Below are positions 44,404 through 53,807 of a stretch of 64,000 nucleotides of DNA, piece by piece; position 1 is the stretch's first letter; the number at the start of each line of letters is the position of its first letter. Location: positions 32,669,501 through 32,733,500 of the forward strand of contig NC_079880.1 of the NCBI RefSeq assembly GCF_029227915.1, in the 5' to 3' direction. Under the pieces are notes generated by a model, which was given only the letters and a program-made list of their open reading frames with translations, made no database searches and was not told the DNA's origin. This DNA is from Hydractinia symbiolongicarpus (lineage: Eukaryota > Cnidaria > Hydrozoa > Anthoathecata > Hydractiniidae). The position numbers and the translations under genes are program-made.

Positions 44404-46213
44404 TTAACTCCTGTACTTTTGTCTTCCATTCTCAAATATATTTTTGTTTTTTTTTCCTAATCCATCGGTTTTTATACGATGAACAGTCCCAATCTGTCCA
44501 TTAATAAGTTTATCTGATATGTCGATATTTATTGTCAACATGACTTTCGCGTTTAGTTTTAGAAGAGGTTTTTGAGCTAGTCCACCTGTCTCCATTTGAG
44601 TGCGGCTATGGAGTTTTTGCACCATTGACACAGGAATATTTTCTGTCAATGGCGTAGATATTTATTTCATCCGATAATATACTGTTTAGCATATTTTTGT
44701 TGTGTTCAGAGGCAGGTTTGTTTTCTGCAAAGATATGAATCGCATCTTTGGGGTAGTTTGGGTCATTTTGGAAAATAAATTTAGATTTTAGTAAATCTTC
44801 GTGTTGCATTTCTAAGTTTCCCGCTCTGATATTGTTTAATAATTCAATCAAACATTGATCACCACGCTGCCTCATAACTTCTGTTAGTTTAGCAATCTTA
44901 AAATATTTCCAGCAAGGCGAAAGATTTAACAGTACATCTTTGTAGTCTGTATAAATTGGTCTTGCTTAAATTGGTGGAAGTTGGTAGAAATCCCCACATG
45001 CTATAACAGATATTCCTGCAAATGGAATGTCATCTGCGCATCCAAATATTTCAGTTAGCCGTTGGTGAATGTGCAACAGCAGCTTGTTTGAGACCATTGA
45101 GATTTCGTCTATTACGATAATGCTTAGCTCTGAAAGCTTATTTCGCAGCATGCATCTCTTTTTATCACTCAACTTAGAAATGTTTTTAGTAAAACTTCTA
45201 TCAACTGGTTTACCTAGGGCTGAATATATTGTATTTCCCTCTACATTGATAGCAGCAACACCAGTTGGCGCCAGAATAAGAATTTTATCATTTTCTAAGT
45301 TCCCTGTACGATAAGAAAGTGCTTTATTTACCATGTCAGAAATTGCTTTAATCAAGTGTGACTTTCCACAGCCTGCACTTCCTGTTAGAAAGATGTGATT
45401 TGGCTCAATTTTATGGTGTGCGTTACATGCCAAGCTTTTTGTGTACCTTCTAACCCAATCATTCACGACTTCAAAAACTTCCCTGTGGGTTTCGTATAAT
45501 GCTCGAATTTTTTTATGGTGTTCGTCATCAGAAATTCCAGAATTACTAACCGATGAAAAATTGTTCTCAATAACTGTAACGTTTTCGGTTTCATTTGGAA
45601 CTTTGTCATTGCTATGGTAATTAATATTGCTCATCTCATCATAAACATCGTCATTCTCTTGTTCAGCGAAGGAATCAAGATTATTTACATTCGTGTGAAA
45701 ATTTATCGTTGTTTCTTCAACAAGTTCACCGAATGGTTCGCATATTCTTTTATTTGTATCTATAATTTCTAATACACCGTTTTCCAATAATTTCTCTGAG
45801 TAAGTACACGAGTTTTTGCTTAGCAATTCTGCTTCCTGGCAAAAAGGATAAAACATAAAGAGAAAATGGTATGCATACCCTTCTGGATTTTTCTGTCGAC
45901 TAGGCACAGGGTACCTTAGAACACACTTTTTTTTTCGTAAAGACAAAATTTCTTTTGAGGACATCAGAGGTAGAGTTTTCGGATAAGGAAATTCCATGTG
46001 AGTATCAGCTATTATTTCTTCAAGTACTTCTGGTTGGCTGTCATTTTCATCTTCTGGTTTCGGTTTTATTTTCAAAGAGTAGCTTGAGGAGAATTCAGCA
46101 TAACACATTTGTTCCAACATAGGGTATCTCCTTCTTTTAAATTCTGGATTTGGTCTATCCGTGTATCTATCCAACATATTTCGTTTAAAAATATCCGTAC
46201 TGTCTGGTGGCAA
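44404..46213 (-). pseudogene. Helentron PIF1-type helicase
   Basis: The 415-codon fragment 46213-44966 carries Walker A (GSAGCGKSHLIKAI, near residue 281), ILAPTGVAAINVEG (motif Ia), SIIVIDEISMVSNKL (motif II) and CGDFYQLPPI (motif III). After a stop near 44966 the protein continues in fragments at 44875-44606 and 44649-44404 (KLNAKVMLTINID, LINGQIGTVHRI), which are usual after PIF1 motif III-IV. It would unwind DNA during rolling-circle transposition. It is split from its C-terminal end by the MITE. Several frame breaks show that it is inactive. Confidence 0.82.
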
Positions 46214-46225
46214 ACTTAAAATCTC

Positions 46226-47460
46226 TTATTCGTTACGACATACCCTATATCTCTTCTCAGGAATGTTACTATTTGCAAAAACTACAACAGGAAATGTCTT
46301 TCGTAACCATATTCCTGGCATTATAATAGCAACTGCTTCATGAACTGACATTTCACGATGATTTCGATACGCATTTGCAATGGATTTCATTTGTACAAAT
46401 AACGAATCGCCAGTTTCTAGTGCTTGTGATGCGGCTTTTTTCATTGCTTCTGAAGATTCGTCTTCAGCTTTAGATAAATAAGCGCACATGTAAGAAACCG
46501 CTTTATAATAATCAAGAACAGGTTGAATGTCTATGTTGGCTTCCCATGCCATCAAGCCTTTGATAAAATAATTATTTATAAAACAGGAATCTGGAAGCCT
46601 TTGAAAGTGAATTTGAAATCCACTACCAGGGGATATGCTCAGTGCGTTTTCATACTGCTCTTTTGTAATGGCTAAACTTTAAAGAATTTCTTCAATTGTA
46701 CCTGGTTGGGTATAATTAGGTTCATCTGGAGTCTTCCTTTCCTTTAGTTGTGTTTCCCTTTCTTCCTTAGAGATGTTGTCAGGCAAAGGCTCAGCGACAA
46801 TTGTATGGTTTGTAAAAAATTTCCCGAAAAAGTATCGACTATTCTTGTTTTTATACTTACGACAAGATTTGGAATGAGAATGTGTTTGATATGTCGAAAC
46901 TAGTTTGTGAAGAACTGGGATGCTTTCTTTACTAGGAAAGATGGCATTTAACTATGTTATACACAAAGGCAATATATTCTTTCTTATTATCGCTACGTAA
47001 AATCGGTGCATTAACAACCCATAATAAAGAGTGGATGTGTAGGCTACCTCTTACCTGAAATTCAACTCTAATGGTTTACTATACCTAACGGTCCGTTGAC
47101 AACTATGGTTTTAAAAAAGGTCTTAACTCGGTATTGGAAATGTCTTGCTAAAAGAACCGGGTTACTGTTAACAATCTCGGTTCGTTGATAGTAATTTAGA
47201 TTGTCGATTTCTTCTTCGGATATGTCATTTCCTTGTAATTTAGTGATGATTTTAACCAGTTCATTCCATCTTAAATCTGCACAAGACAAAGTCATAAAAA
47301 CGTCCTAGCTGTTTTACCATAGCCAAAACTTCAAAAAGAAATCGCTTCCAATATGCAGGAGTTCCTTTCAACGTGTTTATAAATGTGAAAGCGTCGTCAC
47401 TGGCTATAAACGACTTAACTCTTTCTTTAAGATTTAAAGACATCATTCCTGCTGTAAGAC
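46226..47460 (-). pseudogene. Helentron Rep (HUH nuclease) domain
   Basis: Fragments in several frames. 47446-47261 gives GTPAYWKRFLFEVLAMVKQLG and 47295-47068 gives DLRWNELVKII with LARHFQYRVKTFF, both from the Helitron-like N domain. The HUH motif reads H-I-H at 47039-47031. The later Rep part (46555-46226) has DIQPVLDYYKAVSYMCAYL and the typical EAVAIIMPGIWLRKTFP. Rep proteins nick the DNA end through tyrosines; I did not locate the catalytic tyrosine with confidence. Stops at about 47070 and 46680 show decay. Confidence 0.78.
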
Positions 47461-47492
47461 CGGCAAGGCAAGCGATGTTCGTTTAACGGATT

Positions 47493-48170
47493 TTAATTCT
47501 TTTCTTCGCTATCGTCCGAGTAATCCTCATTCTTGTTTTTTACGTCACTGGTATTAATACTTGGTGTCGATTCTATTGCAAAGTCAATGTTCATTTTATT
47601 TTCACTTTCTCTAGTTTCATGTTCAGATGTTAAATTAATCCAAGAAGGTGGTATGTTTGTGAGATTAATTTCAATGTTTGCATAAAGAGGGTTAACTAGT
47701 TTTAGATAATAAAGGACTTCTCGAATAACATCTGGCCTTACAGACTCTAAGTAAATGTTAGATTTGAAATTGAGTTTCTTCTTTAACGCAAATTGCACTA
47801 CACCATTATTATCCATTTCTCTTGGTAAGACATTGCTTATTTCATCAGCTTTTATTGGAACATTACAGATTGCCCCTTTTATTTTAGGACACTGACCCTT
47901 AGGCATTATTGCAATTCGTTTAAATAAAATTCTTTTGGATATAACGATTTTTTCCAGTCGTCGTAATGTGCTCATTGATTCTGGGAGATCAAACATTTGA
48001 AGATTATTAGATACAGCTTGGGAAGGAATTTTTCCTTTCGTAAGTTTTAAATGGCATGTTGTACATATATATTCTTTGCCATCAAAACTTTGTATTCTGA
48101 AACGAAAATGTTTTTCTGAAATGACAGCATAATTGACATGGCGAAACAATTTTATTGAACGTTTATACAA
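47493..48170 (-). pseudogene. DUF6570-like zinc domain of Helentron protein
   Basis: A 225-codon open fragment. It has YICTTCHLKLTKGKIPSQAV (a CxxC zinc-binding start) and LEKIVISKRILFKRIAIMPK with PKIKGAICNVPI. This block precedes Rep in many animal Helitron/Helentron proteins and is annotated as DUF6570; its function is unknown. The acidic tail (DYSDDSEE) ends at a stop before the Rep fragment. It is very likely part of one original protein with the regions on both sides. Confidence 0.7.
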
Positions 48171-48209
48171 AGAACAATTACGTATGACACAAATATAAAA
48201 TGGTCCATT

Positions 48210-48638
48210 CTCAATGCATTTTTAAATTGGTTTATTTTTGCATTAGAATCGGGCAAAATGTTAACACGTGTACGTTTAGTTGTTTCGTCGTTTCTTTGCA
48301 GTTCTTTGCGTTTGTTGGCCTTGCTCAGTTTCACGATATCTAGTTATGGCCTCTCTTTGCCTCGCTTGGCCCTGTTCCGTTTTTTTATATTTGCCTATCC
48401 ACTCTTTAAGCTTAGCTTGGCCATATTCTGTTTTTCTATAAGTGTTTGTTGACTATTTTACCTTAGCTTTGCTCTGTCCCGTTTTCTGATATTTGCCTAT
48501 TGATTCTTTTACCTTAGCTTGGCCACGTTCTGTTTTTCTATAAGTGTTTGTTGACTCTTTTTGCTTTACTCGGCCTTTCTCGGATTTACGGTACTTTTTG
48601 TTCTGATCTAGTTTTCTCTTTTTACGAATGGAAAGCAT
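48210..48638 (-). pseudogene. Basic repeat N-terminus of Helentron protein
   Basis: Starting at the ATG near 48638, the frame reads lysine/arginine-rich repeats of about 14-28 residues (YRKTERGQAKVKES, YQKTGQSKAKVK). Such repeats are common at the N-terminus of Helitron proteins and are probably nucleic-acid binding. A stop near 48453 breaks the frame; repeats continue toward 48334-48152. Confidence 0.65.
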
Positions 48639-48765
48639 AATGTTATCTGTTATCTGTTCAGTTGTTAGTATTTTGAAATATTAAGTCTCGAGACACCTTC
48701 CTTGACCAGGGGACACATATATTTCGCGTATGTAGTTTTCAACTTGTTGTAATGAATCAAATTTT

Positions 48766-49574
48766 AACAAGAAGCCCTGGGGGCTCTAAGAATTTCCGCG
48801 CGCTACCAGAATATTTGATAAAAACCTGCTAATTCGTTGTGTTATTGTGCCAAACATTCGAAGGGGTTTGGTGCATGAACCTCTGAAAATAAAGCACACC
48901 AGTGACATTATATCTTACAACAAACGCAAACAAAACGAAACGTGTCATAATAAACTCACATTTTAAAAGAAATTGTTAACAAAAAATACAGCCTATCATT
49001 CTTGGTTGAAAGTCTTGCAATTGAAACGTTTATGGTCTTAAACGGCATTAGTTGACAAAAAATCAAAATTAAGATGTGACAATCATTTTCAGCATACTTT
49101 TTTTATTAACTGTGTCAATTTTTGTCGAAAATAAAGCAGTTTTAATTTTTGGATAAAATTTGGCCTGAAATTACATTTAGGTGACAAGAAACCAAAATTT
49201 TGATGTCACCATCATGTTCAGCATACTTTATTTGTTAACTGTGCCAAATTTTGTTGAAAATAAAGTAGTTCTAATTTTTGGAACAATTTTGGCCTAAAAT
49301 GACATTTAGGTGACAAAAATCAAAATTATTATGTCACCATTATGTTCAGAATACTTTTTTTGTTAACTGTGCCAAATTTTGTCGAAAACAAATACCAATT
49401 TTGGCCTGAAACGTCAATACGAGACTTCCCAGTAGTTAAGGAGCTTAGGTACGAAGTTTACATCTGTGACGGAGCAACGTGAAATCCCAGGGTCGATTTT
49501 TTCTCAAAAAATGCTCCGAAAGAAAAAAACAACGGTTTTAAAGAATTTCCTACGCCTTCGGGCGCGGAAATTCA
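48766..49574 (-). mobile_element. Helentron-like insert with three tandem units, inside the protease gene
   Basis: The ends match those of 35490-38030: AGCCCTGGGGGCT hairpin at the left and GCGGAAATTC at the right next to CGCC-TTCG-GGCG. Only about three units of the ~128-bp repeat remain (49060-49400). The 3' end of the 2A-protease coding sequence lies on one side and its apparent continuation (KFDSLQQVENYIREIYV, about 48765-48700) on the other. So it inserted into that gene. Confidence 0.65.
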
Positions 49575-49598
49575 AAAAGACTGATGTACCACATTCTG

Positions 49599-50213
49599 TT
49601 ATTGTGCATAACTATTTCGGCTATGAGGATCAAATAAATAAATTTGTGGGTGCCCCCAAATTATAGCAAAACTAACGCCGCTTATAATGCCCAACATCCC
49701 TTGTCCTTTATCGGATTGTGATGAATTATGAAATGTACGCAAGATAGTGCTATTATCTGTAACAATATGAGAAATATTTTCTAAACTTTGTATTTGTATC
49801 ACCTCGTTTTCAACAGTCAAACTATTTGGGAGGTCACTTGCACCCAAGTACTGGTTTGTGTAACCTAGGCTCGTGTACAACTTTGTTCCTTCGCAGAGGA
49901 TATGATCAAGATCACCTGGGTTCCAAAAAGAAACCTTTTTAATAACCGACCAAGCGATCGCAAACAGGGAATTACACATACATTGTGTGCCAATAAAAGT
50001 TCCGAGCCTGACATCCCCTTGATGAAAAGATCCTTCTACCGACTTTAAAACAGAGTAAGGCCCAGGATTAGTTTCAACATCACCGGGCAATAAAAGAACC
50101 TTACCGCCGCAGTTTCTATACGCGGGGTTCACCATAGGAGTGTTGACGTGAGACCAAGAAAAACAACCTTTAAAAACTAGAGAAACCTCCGTCATATTAT
50201 TTAAAAAACACAT
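49599..50213 (-). pseudogene. 2A-leader papain-fold cysteine protease of the Helentron
   Basis: 204 codons. A leader of ~43 residues ends in the 2A motif GDVETNPGP (50084-50058). After it come SVEGSFHQGDVRLG, the catalytic-cysteine region GTQCMCNSLFAIAWS (Cys near residue 76), an internal SFWNPGDLDHIL, and the D-x-H motif LFDPHSRN near residue 196. Cys, then a late DxH, resembles OTU/herpes-tegument-type deubiquitinases; Helentrons are known to carry OTU-type proteases. Substrate is unknown. Release from the leader by ribosome skipping would expose the protease N-terminus (inferred). A frame change close to 49605 and the insert at 48766-49574 break the C-terminal end. Confidence 0.72.
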
Positions 50214-50244
50214 AGTTTTGCGGCTGGCTTAATATATTCAGTAA

Positions 50245-50510
50245 GTTCACCAATAAGTAACCAATAGGTTCACCAATAAGTAACCAATAGGTTCACCAAT
50301 AAGTAACCAATATGTTTACCAAATAAGCTCAGTTTAATTCAATTTAATTCAATTTAATTCAATTTAATTCAATTTAATTCAATTTAATTCAATTTAATTC
50401 AATTTAAAGTCCAGTAGTCTGAATATCTGATTGTCTGAATATCTGATTGTCTGAATATATAGCTTTTATACTCTGTCGAGTTTCTTCTTTTTTATACTCT
50501 GTCGAGTGAT
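50245..50510. repeat. Cluster of four different short tandem repeats
   Basis: A 23-bp unit GTTCACCAATAAGTAACCAAT starts at 50245, 50268 and 50291. A 10-bp unit AATTTAATTC is repeated about seven times (50333-50407). A 16-bp unit with TGAATATCTGATTGTC lies at about 50419-50460. A doublet of TTTTATACTCTGTCGAGT is at 50466-50509. All lie just upstream of the 2A-protease ORF. Confidence 0.85.
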
Positions 50511-50990
50511 GGTTGACGAACCTGAAAAATAAGAAAAAGTGATTCATTGCGTGCATAATTTCTTTACAGCTAAATATTTATGCGGCTATTTTATATTCCT
50601 AAATCGCTGCACTTGATTAAATAGGATACCAAATCCTCATGGTATTCTATCAAAACTGGCAGACACGAGATGAGTTGTGGGGTGACGTAAATGTTGTGAT
50701 TTTTAGTATCGCCATCCATACGCATCACATAGGCAAAATAAGTAAACATAAAAAAATGAAGTTGAAAAGTAGAAATTTAATGAAACTTGCACTTAAATCT
50801 TACCTCCCACCTCCAAATAAGTTATACCCTTAAAAACGGTTATAAAATACTAGTTATCCTGTTGAAATCCACGTATTTGCTTGTCCTACATATTCTGGTC
50901 TTCAGGTTAGCCTGTTGTGTAAGTATATATACAGGTTACCAACAACTCGTCTATATTGAAAAAAATATTTAGAAACTATGATTATGTGCT
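50511..50990. other. Spacer, nothing recognised
   Basis: AT-rich, no gene or terminus seen. The missing 5' end of the Helentron and the left end of the Polinton should lie in or near this interval. Confidence 0.35.
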
Positions 50991-50992
50991 TT

Positions 50993-51110
50993 CTCTTTAA
51001 CGCTATGTTGCATGGCTACAAAACTTACTGAGTTTCAATATTTATCTATTAGACACCTGCATGCAAAATTTTTAGGTCCCATATCTTTCAGAGACTATTG
51101 GCTATTTTTG
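50993..51110 (+). mobile_element. Fragment of the poly-G piggyBac MITE interior
   Basis: The stretch around ACTTACTGAGTTTCAATATT, TTATCTATTAGACACCTGCATG and TTTTTAGGTCCCATA matches 43855-43960 and, reversed, 62440-62560. Terminal repeats are missing. It abuts the end of the Polinton-type gene at 51088. Confidence 0.55.
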
Positions 51111-51657
51111 AAACTACGGCCAACTTCCCTGCCAAACATTTGAGGAATTTTCCCAATCTGTCTAATTGTTTTTGAACAAACCCTTTCCCTGCAGCACTAC
51201 TTCCTCCTGCTGCACCTGCTGCCCCACCACCTCCTGTTAGTGAAAGGACGATAGTAGAGACCAGCAATCCAACAGCAGAAACGATGCTCGCGATAGTTAT
51301 CTCCTTAAATAGAATTGTCAGCTTCTTCCTTAGCGATGTGTCGTCCTCAGCGATCTTCATGAGGGTCTCCTTAATCGCCTTCAGCTGATTGTGTATAACT
51401 TAATCCCAAATTTTTTGTTGCTCCTCGGATACAGCAGGTGTAGCTTTCTTTGTCTTTAACCTCTTCAGTTTACCGCTGAGAGTCTGAATCTCGCGCTTAA
51501 ACCCCTTTCTTTCACGTTCGTCTAATGACTCTGTAAAGGAAGTATCCTCCATGAGGCTCTTCGTTTCATCTAGAACATTCTCTAGTCGCGGCAACATTTT
51601 GATATCATCAGCCTTCTCTTCAACGTAAACAATCTCGTTAAGTAGTCCCTGCGCCAT
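51088..51657 (-). pseudogene. Polinton-type coiled-coil/membrane protein, frameshifted
   Basis: The N-terminal frame (51657-51400) is charged and coiled-coil-like (MAQGLLNEIVYVEEKADD, then REIQTLSGKLKRLKTKK). The C-terminal frame (51360-51088) has a hydrophobic segment (IASIVSAVGLLVSTIVLSL) and a Gly/Ala-rich stretch, then a second amphipathic end. The pair matches in layout a protein I associate with cnidarian Polinton-type elements. Function is unknown; a membrane-active virion component is one possibility. The two parts are separated by a frame change around 51360-51400. Confidence 0.6.
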
Positions 51658-51689
51658 ATTTTTACTGCTTTTGTTAGGTGTAGTATAAT

Positions 51690-52036
51690 TAATAAACCCA
51701 ATGAAGTTTTCCTAATTTCACCATTTTGTTTCGTGAGCTCTACAACATCGTGGGTAAGCTGATTACCTTCTATTGTAAAGTCATCATAATGTCTCGCGAG
51801 TGGTTGACCGAGCTCCTCATTAAGAGCTTCGTATAGGCTATCAACCTTCGACCTTTTCAGCCTTTCCCTTGCCGTTGTGGTGTCAGTGAGGCCACCTCGT
51901 GAAGGTGTTGTGGGCGTAGTGCTTGTATCAGGAATATCCTCGGTCGAAGGATCTCACTCTCACTACTAAATTCTTCGGTTTCATCTTCTATATCTCGTTC
52001 CGGCGTAAAGTCATTTGTACAGCCCTCGTTATCCAT
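51690..52036 (-). pseudogene. Small acidic Polinton-type protein, frameshifted
   Basis: An ATG at 52036 (MDNEGCTNDF) opens an acidic frame (DIEDETEEFSSESE) that changes frame near 51945. It then continues as a Thr/Pro-rich linker (DTSTTPTTPS) and KRSKVDSLYEALNEELG, ending near 51690. It lies directly upstream of the 51657 gene on the same strand and is divergent from the capsid gene, 33 bp apart. I do not recognise a function. Confidence 0.5.
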
Positions 52037-52069
52037 AGTTTATTTCAACCCATGCATCGCTATAAATAA

Positions 52070-53344
52070 ATGAGTGTTTTTGGTAAATTAGATCCTCATA
52101 AGGAATTGAAAGTCATGTATGGCATGAAGGGAAAAAAACAAAGGGTGAAAGTATCGCATATACCAAGCACCATAGGTCCAAATGAAGATCTCTATGTAGA
52201 GAGACCCAACCTTGGTCAAAACGACGTGATTTTCCCCGGCTCAATCAAGTTGCTGTTCGACCTGGAGCTAAATGGAACTAATGACAAACGAACCATTGTC
52301 AGCAATATCGGCAAAGCTCTGGTACGGGGCTTACGGATTACGCTGAATGCTAACGAAATACAAAACATACAAGATTTCAACATACTGATGACGTATAGGG
52401 ATTTGTGGCTGCCAAGATTTGAGCGCGACAACACACTGACCCTGGAGGGAATAAATCCTAATGATGGTACTATCAGAGCTCTGCAAGTCAAAGCCAGCGA
52501 CCATGTAGGAAATGACGAAGAAAAAGCGATAGTAGCAGCGTATGGTAATACTTTCGCCATTCCCCTTGGGAGGCTTTTTGAATTGACGAGGCAGCTCCCC
52601 TTTTACCAGGCGGCATTTCATGATCGCCTCCATTTTGTCATCCATTTTGCACCGTACGGTGACGTGATAAAGGACTCTGGTACCCCGCCATCTGGAAGCA
52701 CAACGGCAAAGGCCGCGGATTCCTCCTACAAGATCAGCAATATCTGCTTAGAGTTTGATAAAGTGACAAACGAAGAATTGGCAGGTGCCATGATGTCAAG
52801 ATACTCGAGGCTAGCTCTATCATACGAGAGAGTCCTGAGATCGAAAGTTATAACGATGAAAAAGGCTGACACGAGTTACAACTTGCAAATTGACACTCCA
52901 GCCAAGAGCTTAAAGGGAGTCCTCCTATTACTCCAGGACCCTGCAGTGGTTAAGGCATATGCTGGTAACAATGAAAAATTCTATAATCCTGGCATATCGT
53001 CGGTAAGTATCGTCATAGAGGGTGAGCCCAATCAGCTCTATTCACATGCCATGGTGCCTAAGGATCATATGGAACAAGTCGCTGAAATCATGCGATCCCA
53101 CGATTCCATAGTAACCATTGGACAGTTTTTCACTGAGAGGTACGCTTTGTTCATTGACTTTCGTAGCAGTCCTGATCACACTCTGCATGGAAGTGGGCGC
53201 CCCCTAGAAAGGCTCAGTGACGGCATAACCCTCCACATCACGAAAAAAGCCGACAGTACAGGTGATATTAGATGCTATGTGTATCTCTTGATGGACGCGC
53301 AATTGAATATCCTCGATGGTCGTTTTCATTCAGTAGAATATTAA
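52070..53344 (+). CDS. Polinton/adintovirus-type major capsid protein (double jelly roll)
   Basis: An intact 424-aa ORF. The N-terminal region has the feature typical of Polinton capsid proteins: PGSIKLLFDLELN, followed by IVSNIGKALVRGLRITL and a MTYRDLWL block, where the first jelly roll begins. A second beta-rich half follows from about residue 235 (LEFDKVTNEELA) to the end. The fold is inferred from family resemblance rather than shown. It would form the icosahedral shell. The upstream divergent gene lies 33 bp away, and the next plus-strand gene starts 45 bp downstream. This is the best-preserved gene of the element. Confidence 0.75.
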   Translation: MSVFGKLDPHKELKVMYGMKGKKQRVKVSHIPSTIGPNEDLYVERPNLGQNDVIFPGSIKLLFDLELNGTNDKRTIVSNIGKALVRGLRITLNANEIQNIQDFNILMTYRDLWLPRFERDNTLTLEGINPNDGTIRALQVKASDHVGNDEEKAIVAAYGNTFAIPLGRLFELTRQLPFYQAAFHDRLHFVIHFAPYGDVIKDSGTPPSGSTTAKAADSSYKISNICLEFDKVTNEELAGAMMSRYSRLALSYERVLRSKVITMKKADTSYNLQIDTPAKSLKGVLLLLQDPAVVKAYAGNNEKFYNPGISSVSIVIEGEPNQLYSHAMVPKDHMEQVAEIMRSHDSIVTIGQFFTERYALFIDFRSSPDHTLHGSGRPLERLSDGITLHITKKADSTGDIRCYVYLLMDAQLNILDGRFHSVEY

Positions 53345-53388
53345 GAGCATTAAGAATTGTTTTTGTAGGCCTTGGGTCTACAAAATAA

Positions 53389-53787
53389 ATGGCGAGCATC
53401 GCGATTATGACTAGTGGGGCGCTGATTAACGCGCTCGCGTTTTCAGGTAGTAACTGTCTCTTCTCAAAATTAAGTAACCACGGGGATGCGGAAAGGAAGC
53501 GGCATGATTTAGCGGTGGAGAAATTACAAGCCGCTCAGGCGCAGTGGGTGCGGGATCGTCAAGCAAAAATAGACTGGTATAACCGACGTCGGGAGGAACA
53601 GCGGGAGGCAGGGCAAAGTCTCAAAGAGCTCAACGAAAATATGAGACAGTACTATATCGCAACGATCGAGAAGGCTCCAAAGCTCTCTGATTTTTACATA
53701 CCAAGCAAACAGCAACAAGACGGTGAGTTGACGCTTATAATTAGCTCATTAGCCCTTTTGGGTTTCGTAGCATACAAATATATGTAA
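53389..53787 (+). CDS. Small Polinton-type protein, membrane segments and coiled coil
   Basis: An intact 132-aa ORF. A weakly hydrophobic N-terminus (ASIAIMTSGALINALAFSG) is followed by a long charged helix (residues ~35-90, coiled-coil-like, RKRHDLAVEKLQAAQAQW) and a C-terminal transmembrane segment (LTLIISSLALLGFVAYKYM). It sits between the capsid and integrase genes, 45 and 21 bp away, probably in one transcription unit. Small membrane proteins in this position occur in cnidarian Polinton-type elements; the role (possibly a virion or penton-associated part) is not known. Confidence 0.6.
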   Translation: MASIAIMTSGALINALAFSGSNCLFSKLSNHGDAERKRHDLAVEKLQAAQAQWVRDRQAKIDWYNRRREEQREAGQSLKELNENMRQYYIATIEKAPKLSDFYIPSKQQQDGELTLIISSLALLGFVAYKYM

Positions 53788-53807
53788 TTGTTTTTGACAT
53801 CTAATAA

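Larger units (their letters stand above)
42522..50213 (-). mobile_element. Decayed autonomous Helentron (protease, Rep, helicase, endonuclease)
   Basis: The 3' end has the hairpin AAGCC-CGAT-GGCTT (42528-42541) and GATTTCCGCC (42545-42554). Going up the minus strand come an AP-type endonuclease, PIF1-type helicase, HUH Rep, DUF6570-like domain, basic repeat tail and a separate 2A-cysteine-protease gene. A helicase followed by a CR1-like endonuclease, and an OTU/papain-fold protease, are what distinguish Helentrons from plant-type Helitrons. It is interrupted by a TTAA MITE and a Helentron-like insert, plus several frameshifts and stops. The 5' terminus is not located; tandem repeats at 50245-50510 precede the protease gene. 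Confidence 0.75.

Noticed and set aside
50245-50407. Short regular repeats as CRISPR or origin iterons
   Set aside because: Plain microsatellite-like tandem repeats without spacers; no replication gene of that type next to them.
52216-52560. Antisense ORFs within the capsid gene
   Set aside because: Shadows of the well-supported 424-codon capsid frame.
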